This document shows, piece by piece, positions 32,751 through 41,720 of a stretch of DNA of 64,000 nucleotides (position 1 is its first letter; every line of letters starts with the position of its first letter). Source of the DNA: Agaricus subrufescens (taxonomy: Eukaryota > Basidiomycota > Agaricomycetes > Agaricales > Agaricaceae); contig CM057059.1 in the NCBI GenBank assembly GCA_029945375.1, positions 1,550,001 through 1,614,000 on the forward strand. Direction: 5' to 3'. A program made the translations under genes and the position numbers. The notes under the pieces are model-generated. The model was not told the DNA's origin. It was given only the letters and a program-made list of their open reading frames with translations, and did no database searches.

Positions 32751-34857
32751 TTTTTTTTTTTGTAATCAACGGGGTTTATTTCAAAACTGGCCTCGTACGT
32801 GGGGTGCCATGACGGGTTCCCCCGGCTTTACATCACCTGCCAGCCCTACACCAGTACATAACTAGTGGAAGGAAAAACTGCATACGTAAACTAAAGAATG
32901 TTCCATAGAATCAAAGTAGTACACATAAAAGAGAGTCCGAATTGATACTTACAAGATGGTGAGAGATGAAAATGAAAAATAGAAGTGGTTAAAAATACAT
33001 GTCACCTCTGTTAGATCTTCTTTGGCGGAAATTGGCGGTGAAGCTATTCCCTATCAAAGCAATGAGCCCAGAACGGACAACTCTTTCTGTCCAGGGCAGA
33101 GTGATTACACTTTTCCCGCTTTGACGCGGTACAATTCACGCAATGCCTGTTCTCAACCAATTTGGCCGGAACCATAAGATGATGCGAGTCCTCCCAATGA
33201 GGACCCCTGCAGAGTGGGCAGCGCATGCCTTCACAGTGGCACTTACTAGAGTGATGGCCCCATCTATAGCACCGAGTGCATAAGACGGAACCAGAGTGGG
33301 GACAAGCGCCGGCAATCCTGCAATTGATGCCAGCAACTTGAATATGCTTACTGATGTAACTTCTTGTGTTAGCACCGGATACCGAATTGATGATGTCAAC
33401 CCATGCAATGCATGTGTCAGAGTGGGGAGAAGTCCACATGACGCGGATGTTGCGAGTGTCATCAGCTAGTGCAGAGCCAATTATAGATTTCCGGAACTCA
33501 TTGTGGATGCAAGCCAAAGTGGGGGCGAGCCATTCCTTAGAGGTAGGATTGGTGATAGGAATATCCAGCACCTTGAGGTAGGTGGTGGATTTGATGGCGG
33601 ACTTGTGAATAGGATTCGCACCTTCTGGGATGGGGAAATGCACCTTGATGTGTTTGAGCACAAAGTCAGTTTCAGATCTGGTGGGAACGCGGCTGGTGGA
33701 TAGGAAAACTTTCCCTGGGCTGCCTTCATCAAGGGAAGAAATGATAATCAAGTTGTTGGACTCGGGTAGATTCTTCGCGATAAGCTTGTTGAGATCAAAT
33801 AAGATCTCCGAGGTGATTTGAGTAGCCTTGAAGTTCAAGACACTCGGCGTGTGGATGGAGATACCATGGCGAGACGGGCCATGGATAGTGTGTTTGCCCT
33901 GGCGACAACGACGCTTGGGCGCAGTGACTGAGACAGCGGGAGCCTCCGAAGGAGGCAGATGTTGTTGGAGAACAGGGGCCGGTGCATGATCAGCTTTCGC
34001 TGGAGCACTCAGCTTGGGAGGTGGGGTTGGTGGCGTAACCTTGGTCTGCTTAACATGAGGTTTCGGGATAGGTCAGGGGGCCTGGCCCGAAGTACCGGGA
34101 GGAAGGGGGGCAAAGTCCACACGTTGTGAACGTGGCAATCCATCAAGTAAATTGGCGACAGTGAAGCCACCATCGCATTTGAGATCGAGTACAGCCCGGT
34201 CCCGAAGTAGGATCTGAAGGCTGGTAAGTATCATGGACAGAAACTGTGGAGTGTCACTATCTGAAGCAGTGAGTGAGGACGTATAATCCTCAAGAGTGGA
34301 GAAAAAGAGATCACGCCCAGGGACGTTATCTCTTGTGTAAGGAATTTCTGGTACCGGAGGATCCAGAGAGACTTCCACAGGAATGCAAGCTGGCGATTCT
34401 GTGGTCAACATGGCGGAGGGGGTCGGAGACGGCTGTTCAGGCCGTTTGCCCAGGAGAGACTGAGTGACTTGCGTCAACTCATGTCAAGGTGCTGAATCAA
34501 AAGCAGAGAGAATCTCTGCTGGTGGAAGAAGATTTCCTGGTCTGGAGGCTGAAGCCCATTCAGACTGGAAGGAGGTGCTGCCGACATAAGTCTGGCTAGG
34601 ATTAGACAAAGTGCCCAGAAAAAAAGAGGGCTCAAGTTCGGGGACAGGAGGGGCGGGGCCTGGGGAATCCCAGTCCTCGTCCGCAAATTCCTGCAGTGTC
34701 TCACAATGCGGCAGGGCAGGTGTACCTGCCGGAGGAGGTTGTTGAGACTTATTGCGACGTTTAGGAGGCATAATAAATTGTATTCCCTACTAGCGCAGCT
34801 AAACCACAGAGGCTTCCAAAAGAGGAAGGTAGTGGTAAGAGGTCAAGGAAGGAATTG
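32751..34857 (-). mobile_element. ORF1-only retroposon R14, full length
   Basis: Poly-T 32751-32761, type-1 tail, 3' UTR to about 33010, ORF1 33044-34771, 5' hairpin leader to about 34857. Target duplication GAGGACTGTGC is at 32739-32749 and 34858-34868; the right copy carries a small deletion upstream. It encodes ORF1 only. Confidence 0.9.
33044..34771 (-). pseudogene. Retroposon ORF1, R14 copy (MPPKRRNKSQQ type)
   Basis: Starts MPPKRRNKSQQPPPAGTPALP. Pro-rich N-terminus, helical segment DLFFSTLEDYTSSLTASD, second Pro-rich linker, QGKHTIHG block, RRM-like region (LNFKATQITSEILFDLNKLIAKNL), SDTCIAWVDIINS, NCRIAGACPHSGS, zinc clusters CTRCYRWGHHSSKC and CPLCRGPHWEDSH, CVNC, CPFWAHCFDRE. TGA codons near 34482 and at 34073-34075, and TAG in place of the near-terminal Trp at 33044-33046, inactivate it. 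Confidence 0.86.
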
Positions 34858-35508
34858 GAGGACTGTGCATTTATGCTCGCCATGCTGGACAGCAACGAGC
34901 AAAGAATTGAGAGCTTCAAAGGCAAAGTAGCCCATGAACTCCCTGTCTTTGTAAATCTCCCTATTGTTAGAGAGCCAAAAGAGCACATCCGCCAGGCCAA
35001 TGGCCTGTGGAGGTGCGGGGGCCGGAGTGGGGACCAGGGTAGCTGAGCGCACTGTCTGCTGCTCCAAGCTAGATTCTTTGTCCCAGTTCTCCGGGGGAGC
35101 CGTAGAGGATGGGGAAGGAGGGGGAGGAGGCGCAGCTGCACTGGGCGATCCAGATGCAGCTGGTTGGAAAGGGAGGGAGGGGAACGGCTGACGCATGTCA
35201 AATCCCATGGATTGAGCGATGGAATGGGCCTCAGCCCAGTCCTTGATTTCTTCAAAGAGCTTGTCATCCAGATAGTCGGCAAACTCGGGATAGACCTTGA
35301 GAACGCTCTCCTTGAGGAGATGAGGGGGAGCGGCGATTTGTGAGAAGGGATTCGAACCGAATGCGATCTCGGCGGGATTGGGAGCACCTGCTGGGAGGCA
35401 GGGGTTTTTAGAGCGCATGAGAGCTTCGGTGCAATCCCAAATCTCTTGCGGCACATTGCTGGAACTTGACAACTGTTGAGCGGGCTGTTTCGAATGCTTA
35501 GGAGGCAT
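34858..35508 (-). pseudogene. Retroposon ORF1 N-terminal part, R13
   Basis: Starts MPPKHSKQPAQQLSSSSNVPQEIWDC at 35508. It contains YPEFADYLDDKLFEEIKDWAEAHSIAQSMG, a Pro-rich linker, and LADVLFWLSNNREIYKDREFMGYFAFEALNSLLVAVQHGEHKC. Open to the R14 junction. The R6 copy of this subfamily has an early TGA that is absent here. Confidence 0.87.
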
Positions 35509-35600
35509 ATCGATGGCGTGTAAACTACTTCTAGGCTCTAGCACTGAGACTTCCAAAAGAGGAAGGTAGTGGTAAGAGGTCAAGAAGCGATGCTCACATG

Positions 35601-36190
35601 GGAAAGAAGCATTGTCTGGCCAACATGCTGTCGACAGCTGCTGACATCGTGCAGACCACTTCCCCTGACAAGAACTTTGTTGGCTATGCTGGCAAACTTC
35701 TCTGTCTTATCTTCATCATCTTGTGGAGTGGCGCCCACAAGAATCTTGAATTCCAAAACATGACTGGCAACAACTCCTTCGAAGTCGTGCTCGCCATGCT
35801 AATTGCTCAAGCTGGACCGCCGCCCCCTTCCCCGGTCAAGCCCACCACCCCCCTCTTCCTCCCTTCCACCCCAGTCGTTCCCTCTAGTCACCCCTGGTCC
35901 CCAATGGCCGAGGGCGAGGTAGCTACCCCAGTCCCGAAAAAAGTCTGGATCCAGTCACCTGGGTCCACACCCAAACAAGCCACTTCTGGAAAGCGTGCCC
36001 CGGCTGCACCCGCAGCTGTTCAAGCACCTCCTAGGAGCAACCTCAAAGCCAAGCCGGCCCCCGTCCCCTCTCTTCCTAAGGCCCCGGCTCCCTCCTCTGC
36101 CCCCGCTGTGTCCCGCCGTGCTCCTGCATGCAAGGGCAAGCACACCAGCCATGGCACTTCGCGCTGTGGTGTCCTTATCCATCCACCGGC
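35601..36190 (+). pseudogene. Retroposon ORF1 middle part, R12
   Basis: Continues R12 after R13: KKHCLANMLSTAADIVQTTSPDKNFVGYAGKLLCLIFIIL, the FQNMTGNNSFEVVLAMLIAQAGPPPPSPVKPTTP linker, APAAPAAVQAPPRSNLKAKPAPVPS (CAA where R1, R7 and R10 have TGA), KGKHTSHGTSRCGVLI. Open to the C8 LTR at 36191. Confidence 0.87.
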
Positions 36191-36488
36191 TGTCGGAGGT
36201 AGAATGTAGCGCGTGCAGAGACGGTTCTAACAATGGTAGTCACAAGTGAATCAGATAAGAATTGATTTAGCAATCCTGTGAACAAGTCTAAGAAGCTATC
36301 TATGAATATACAGAACTCTATACTCACCTGTGAACAAGTCTAAGAAGCTAAGGGCTTCTAGAGTGTTCACAGACAAGTTCAACATGTGCTTACTAATATA
36401 TCACATGATCAGAAAGTCGTACCATCTCTAAGTCCATATACAAGACTGTTGGGGCACTCTAACACAAGACTGCTGGGGCAGTCTAACA
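36191..36488 (-). repeat. copia family B LTR (3' LTR of C8)
   Basis: A 298 bp LTR, TGTCGGAGG to GTCTAACA on the plus strand, closely similar to 9888-10185. Terminal TGTYGG and the hairpin arms are conserved. Confidence 0.92.
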
Positions 36489-36514
36489 CACCCCCTTGAT
36501 CCAACCAGTCCATA

Positions 36515-38250
36515 CTAAGGTCCAAGTCCTAACAACGGCACAGCAAAGTCAACAACTTTCCTTGATACAGCCTTGGTTAGGATGTCTGCAACTTGCTGGT
36601 CAGTGGATACATAGAGAGGATCAATGACTCCATCTTCTACAGCCTCGCGGAGCCAATAGAAGCAAAGATCTAGGTGTTTCATGTGCCCATGGTGCTCAGG
36701 ATTCTTGGCTACACTGATACCAGACTTGTTATCCACAAAAAGTTCTGAGGGAAGTGTCTGGTGATAGCCAAACTCTGTCAGAATGTTCCTAGTCCACTTG
36801 ATCTCCTTTCCAGCTTCGACAGCAGCAACAAATTCAGCCTCAGTACTCGAGAGAGTCACAAAGGGCTGACGCTTTGAGGACCATCCTACAGCAGCCCCAG
36901 ACACCAGAGTCACATAACCACCTGTAGCTCGACCTGTGGCCTTGCAGCCACCATGGGAAGCGTCAGAATAGGTGGTAAACAGCTCTCCGGAGTCACTACC
37001 TCGGTAGACAAGCTGGTAGTGCAGTGTGCCCTTCAAATAGCGAAGTAAATGCTTGACAGCAAGCCAGTGGGCAGGAGCAGGATTGTGGTTGAATCTCCCA
37101 AGGTAGGAGACTGCATAGGCAATGTCGGGACAAGTCATGGTGGCCAGATACTGCAGGGCACCTACAGCAGAGAGATAAGGAACTGATTTCATCTCAGCCT
37201 GCTCCTCAAGAGAGGGAACAATGTCAGAGAGCTCAGATCCAGGAGGTAGAGGGGTGGAAAGGGAGTTAAAATTGTCCATATTGAACCGTTCTGGGAGCTC
37301 CTTGATGTAGTGCTCTTGGGAGAGGGAGATGGAACGCTTAGAGCGACCCTGCTTCACCTGAAAGCCCAGCAGAAGTGTGGTAGAGCCTAGATCTCGCAGT
37401 TTGAAGTGGCGAGATAGCTCAGAGACAGCAGAGGCCATGGCTGCATCGCTTTTAGAGACTAGGGTAATGTCATCAATGAAGACTGGTACAATGACCTTGA
37501 TGTCTCCCTTGGAATAGATGTAAATGGAGTTGTCGGAGCGAAGTCTAGAGTAGCCAATACCCTCTAGAACACCTCGGAGCTTCTTACTCCACTGTCTGGC
37601 AGCCTGCTTGAGGCCATAAAGCAATTTACGGAGCCTGAAGACCATATTAGGGCCCCCAGTATGATAGCCCTCTGGTTGCCTCATGTAGATCTCCTCCTGG
37701 AGTTCCCCATAAGTGAAGGCAGAGGAGATGTCAACAGAATGCATTTTGTAGCCTTCTCTAGCAGCCAGAGCTATAATGAGTCTCAGAGAGGCAGGACAAA
37801 ATGTAGGGGCAAAGACCTCGGTGTAATCGAATCCAGGACATTGGGAGAAGCCTTTAGCAACAAGGCGAGCCCTATAGCGCTCAATAGAGCCGTCGGCATG
37901 CCTTTTCACCTTGAAAACCCAGCCAGAGTTGACTACCTTCTTACCAGGAGGCAGTTCAGTCAGTTCCCAAGTCCTGTTAGCCTCGAGATTGAATATCTCA
38001 GTGTTACAAGCATCGACCCAGTGTTCCCTGTCAGGGGACTGCATAGCAAGCCTGTAGGTGCGAGGATCAGCTGTAGAAACAGCCCCAGCAAACTCGACCT
38101 CATAGAAGTCAGTATCAGCTGAAAGAGCAGCCTCGTCGTCGTCTTCTAGGTCTCTAGCAGGCAGATTAGGTTGCCTGACCTTCCACCAGTCACCAGGGGG
38201 CTTCCGAACGCGTCCAGTGCGACGTGGCACTCTGGGAGGCTCAGGGGGCT
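36515..38250 (-). CDS. copia reverse transcriptase and RNase H, open frame
   Basis: About 578 codons with no stop, the longest intact copia pol segment here. Order: ADTDFYEVEFAGAV, REHWVDACNTEIFNLEANRTWELTELP, WVFKVKRHADGSIERYRARLVAKGF, FDYTEVFAPTF (RT motif), YKMHSVDISSAFTYGEL (catalytic Asp), LYGLKQAARQWSKKL, VFIDDITLVS (catalytic Asp pair, FIDD), thumb, ALQYLATMTCPDIAYAVSYLGRF, RNase H YSDASHGGC, LSSTEAEFVAAVEAGKE and VDNKSGISVAKNP, C-terminal DILTKAVSRKVVDFAVPLLGLG. The CGA codon at 36929-36931 that is TGA in three other copies is kept. It lacks its own start and promoter. Confidence 0.9.
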
Positions 38251-38537
38251 CGTTGTACATGGACATAGGCAGTACACCCCCATACTCGGAGGTGGGAGAC
38301 ATCAGGCTTTTGCTTATAGAAGGCCTGGAAGGGTGTAGTCCCAGAGAGCGATGCTGTAGGCAGCCTATTCCAGACATGGACCATAGAAGACACACATTCT
38401 CCCCAGAAAGAGGCAGGAAGTCAAGATTCCGAGAGCATAGCAGTGATTCTTTCACCCATAGTCCTATTAGCTCATCCGTGAGCCATTCTACTGAGGGCCC
38501 ATGTTGCGAGTTAGTGCCTCACTGATCCCAGACTGCT
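38251..38537 (-). pseudogene. copia integrase C-terminal fragment of C8
   Basis: Encodes the catalytic-Glu region with ANRTMGERITAML-like sequence, FWGECVSSMVHVWNRLPTASLSGTTPFQAFYKQKPDVSHL and the following Y/GCTAYV segment, then joins directly to the RRTGRVRKPPGDWW segment before RT. The HYEKC-GYKGWKF block and linker are missing. N2 cuts it at 38537. Confidence 0.83.
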
Positions 38538-40286
38538 TTTTTTTTTTTTTTTTTTTTGTATCAATGGCACCTCTCGGTGGACCTTTATTTCAAGTAGCTA
38601 TACGACATCCGGTTAGATACTCCGGGCATACTACAAGAAAATGGCAGCCATGACGCGTCGCCGAAATAAACATTAGCCCCAAACAACATTATAATCGTAT
38701 ATCGTATCCGGCGGAATTTACATCGCCTCGAAGAGAAAAGAAATAAAAACAATAAAGATAAAGATAATGGGCCGTAGAGAAAAATGTACGAAGCGAGCCT
38801 TAGCTCAAGCAAACATGACACCTACGATACAGCCCAGATGTGCCCCCGATTTTCAAAGACAGGGCGGTTGCAGTCGTGCGCAAAGCGCAGCGAGTGCAGA
38901 TGGTGGGTGCCGGTGGAACGTGCTCCCGTGAAAAGAGTGACGAAGGCAGCTGGGTGCCTGAAAAGATGGTGGAGGGCTGGCCATCACATAGAGTAGCCAG
39001 GGCCGGGAGAGAGAGTCGGGGCAGCTGAGTGCCGGGAACGAATGAGGGAACCGGCTACGAAGTAGCCGGGGCTGGAAGGGACAGGATGGAAAGTCGGGGG
39101 GATTTTGGACTTTCCGAGTGTTGGGTCGAAAGACCCAGAGCGTGAGGTCACGTCACAGAGTAACACAACCACTCGGTGCCAGCTAAGAATAGCTGGCCAA
39201 TGGTGGACGTGTTGGAAGTGGAACGTAGAGTTTGCAGTGGCGATCCTAATGACGCTAGTATCGAGCGGATCGGATAAGAATTGAGCTAGTATTAGCACAG
39301 TTAATCTGTGGACAAGTATAAGAAGCTGTAACAACAATACAAAGAGATTGCTCACCTGTGGACAAGTATAAGAAGCTAAAGACTTCTAAGTCGTCCACAG
39401 GCAAGTTCAACATGCACTGACTAATCTATCACGTGAGCGGAAGCGTCCGCATTACTCTAAGTCGAGATATACACAAAACAAATTAACCAGTCACTCTAAT
39501 AACTAAATGCTTGGGGCATTCTAACAGGACGGACCCAGGGTAGGATCCGGCCGAAGAGAGGGAAGGGGAGCCACGCACAAGTGTGCAGCAGGATGGTGGC
39601 CGCCAAAGAATTGACGACCGGGAGAGATCGAGCGGCGCGATGCCACTGAAAGATGGTGCACAGCGGGAGGGTCTCTTGAAGACACCGCAGCCCGGTGCGG
39701 GAAGGGATCGGACCGTCTGATGGGGAAAAAAAAAGGGGGGGGACGGCAAAAATTGGACGTGGTCGCATCCAACGTCCGTTGAGCGAAGGGAATGTGGGCG
39801 CTATGAGCGGCGCCGACATGGTGGTGTCCGGAGGGTGTTGGCCAGTCCAGACGAGAGGGTGTGCCCACGAGAAGAGCGGGCGCAAGTGGTGGAACGAAGG
39901 TTTTTCGTCCCGAGTAGAAAAGGAGTGTGAGGCGCAGAGAGTGGCGCCAGCGCAGCGGTGTCCAAGAGGTTTTGACCGTCCTGGACGAGGAGTGCGCCCC
40001 CAAGAAGAGAGCGCGAGGGTGGGACGCAAAGACTACGCCCCGAGAGTCAAGCGGAAGGGGAGTAACATACCCCAAGGCCGCCCAACAGTGGTCGACACGA
40101 CATCCATCGATAGCACAGATGCCGACCGTGCTATTCAACTCGAACCTCTGGGATATCAGCAGGGAGTGAGACCCCGCCTACACAGCACCTCCTACGATTT
40201 CACCGAGGAGTGGACGTCTCAGCTACTAAGGCGTAGGCCCCACCTGTCCCAAAAGGGAAGGTGGTGGTTAGAGGTCAAGAAGGGAA
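38538..40286 (-). mobile_element. Non-coding retroposon N2, containing a solo LTR
   Basis: Poly-T 38538-38557, type-2 tail, GC-rich body, 5' hairpin at 40240-40264. Target duplications TGATCCCAGACTGCT are at 38523-38537 and 40287-40301. The body matches N1 over several hundred bases (for example the CCACTCGGTGCCAGC and GGATCCGGCCG segments). Removing the solo LTR and its duplication leaves about 1.43 kb. The minus-strand frame 39521-40138 spans the LTR edge and is not a gene. Confidence 0.87.
39210..39526 (-). repeat. Solo copia family A LTR
   Basis: A 317 bp LTR, TGTTGGAAG to TTCTAACA, flanked by 5 bp duplications GGACG (39205-39209 and 39527-39531) with no internal copia sequence. This is the product of recombination between two LTRs of one element inserted in N2. 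Confidence 0.95.
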
Positions 40287-41027
40287 TGATCCCAGACTGC
40301 TCCGTGAACGTTAGGAACGCTTTAGACATGTATTCACTGCCTTTATCGTCCTGTAGAGCCCAAATTTTAACTCCAAGTTGGTTCTCAGCCCAAGATTTGT
40401 AGACTTTGAATGCTTCAAAGGCTTCTGACTTGCTTTTAAGCAAGTGTACAGCCCGGAATCGCGTTGCGTCGTCTATAAACGTGATCCAGTACTTGTAGCC
40501 TGAGTGGGAAGCGACTGGGAGCGGTCCGTGAAGGTCTGAGTGCACCAGCTCGAGAGGGGATCGATTGTGATTGAGGGAGGGAGGAAATGGTAGTGAATGC
40601 ATCTTGCCAGCAAGGCAGGGCTCACATATAGGGTCAGGGAGAGCATTAGAATCGAGTTTGAGGCCTGTAACAAGGTCCTTACTCAACATAGACTTCACAT
40701 CAGCATAATTGTGATGAATGAAGCGACAATGCCACAGGGAGAGGTCAGCTGGCAGTGTAGAGACAGCAAAAGCAGCCTTGGAAGTGATTGTAGAGCCATA
40801 TAGCTCAGCAGAGTTGTTGGAGTGAATAGTGGCTGTAAAAAGCGTTGTTCCCTTGCACTGGAAAGTGATAGAGCGAGCAGAAATGGTGATATTGAAGCCC
40901 TTGTGCTGAGCAAGGTATAAACAAGACAGCAGATTACTCCTGAGGTCAGGAACATGCAGTACCCTCGAAAACTCGACCGCTCTAGCCTCCTTTCCATTAA
41001 CAACTGGTTTAAACACCACAGAACCTA
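40287..41027 (-). pseudogene. copia integrase N-part and pre-integrase of C8
   Basis: Open minus-strand frame of about 240 codons: VNGKEARAVEFSRVLHVPDLRSNLLSCLYLAQHKGF (protease to pre-integrase), LWHCRFIHHNYADVKSML, CEPCLAGKMHSLPFPP (zinc ligands), LELVHSDLHGPLPVASHSGYKYWITFIDDATRFRAVHLL, VKIWALQDDKGSEYMSKAF. It continues C8 on the right of N2 and ends at the poly-T of R15. Confidence 0.87.
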
Positions 41028-41119
41028 TTTTTTTTTTTTTTTTTTTTTTTTTTTGTTATCAATGGGATTTTTTATCAATGGCATTTATTTCAAAATGGAC
41101 CTTAAGGGTGCCACGACGC
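41028..41119 (-). mobile_element. Retroposon R15 tail fragment
   Basis: Poly-T 41028-41054 followed by type-1 tail sequence and the AAGGGTGCCACGACGC block, cut at 41120 by the C9 LTR. The terminal motif TTATCAATGG occurs twice, separated by a short T run, as if the tail had been duplicated. Confidence 0.85.
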
Positions 41120-41436
41120 TGTTGGAAGTGGAACGTAGAGTTTGCAGTGGCAATCCTAACAACGCTAGTATTGAGCGGATTGGATAAGAAATGAGCTAGT
41201 ATTAGCACAGCTAATCTGTGGACAAGTATAAGAAGCTGTAACAACAATACAAAGAGATTGCTCACCTGTGGACAAGTATAAAAAGCTAAAGACTTCTAAG
41301 TCGTCCACAGGCAAGTTCAACATGCACTGACTAATCTATCACATGAACAGAAGCATCTGCTTTACTCTAAGTCGAGATATACACAAAACAAATTGTTCAG
41401 TCACTCTAATAACTGAATGCTTGGGGCATTCTAACA
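41120..41436 (-). repeat. copia family A LTR (3' LTR of C9)
   Basis: A 317 bp LTR, TGTTGGAAG to CTAACA, hairpin and duplicated arm present. Next to it, CACCCCCTTGATCC complements the polypurine tract. Confidence 0.92.
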
Positions 41437-41457
41437 CACCCCCTTGATCCAAGCAGT

Positions 41458-41720
41458 CTAGTGTCCAAGTCCCAATAGTGGGACAGCAAAATCAATCACC
41501 TTTGGTGCCACAGCCTTGGTCAGAATGTCAGCCACTTGCTGATCAGTAGAAACATAGAGTGGATCGATGATTCCTTCTTCTACAGCCTCCCGGAGCCAGT
41601 AGAACCGAAGATCTAGGTGTTTCATGCGCCCGTGGTGCTCAGGATTCTTTGCCACACTGATTCCAGACTTGTTATCAACAAATAAAGTCGAAGCAAGTGT
41701 CTGGGGGTAGCCAAACTCGC
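41458..41720 (-). pseudogene. copia RNase H C-terminus of C9
   Basis: Encodes FGYPQTLASTLFVDNKSGISVAKNPEHHGRMKHLDLRFYWLREAVEEGIIDPLYVSTDQQVADILTKAV and the terminal PLLGLGH. No stop is present. It is split from 43694 by L1. Confidence 0.87.

Larger units (their letters stand above)
31280..35600 (-). mobile_element. ORF1-only retroposon R13, split by R14
   Basis: Minus strand. Poly-T 31280-31300, type-1 tail, 3' UTR to 31544 with the conserved block near 31425-31455, ORF1 in two pieces (31545-32750 and 34858-35508), 5' hairpin leader to about 35600. It lies in ORF1 of R12 with 14 bp target duplications. Same subfamily as R6. Confidence 0.9.
30841..36190 (+). mobile_element. ORF1-only retroposon R12, split by R13, 3' part lost
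   Basis: Plus strand, 5' hairpin leader from about 30841. ORF1 runs 30900-31279 and 35601-36190, with R13 between copies of GGAAAGAAGCATTG (31266-31279 and 35601-35614). The LTR of copia C8 cuts it at 36191 and the 3' end is not found. Confidence 0.88.
36191..41027 (-). mobile_element. copia family B element C8, split by N2
   Basis: 3' LTR, then RNase H and RT (36515-38250), a deletion joining RT to integrase near 38252, integrase (38253-38537 and 40287-), and the GAG-pre-integrase region to 41027. There the tail of R15 cuts it. It entered ORF1 of R12. Gag, most of protease and the 5' LTR are absent. Confidence 0.88.

Noticed and set aside
36515..38455. A 646-codon single polyprotein with a novel N-terminus
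   Set aside because: The first 65 or so residues are a shifted frame of integrase placed next to RT by an internal deletion, not a new domain.
39521..40402. Open frames of 205 and 235 codons in N2
   Set aside because: One extends across the solo LTR edge and the other reads from N2 into copia sequence, so neither can be an original gene.
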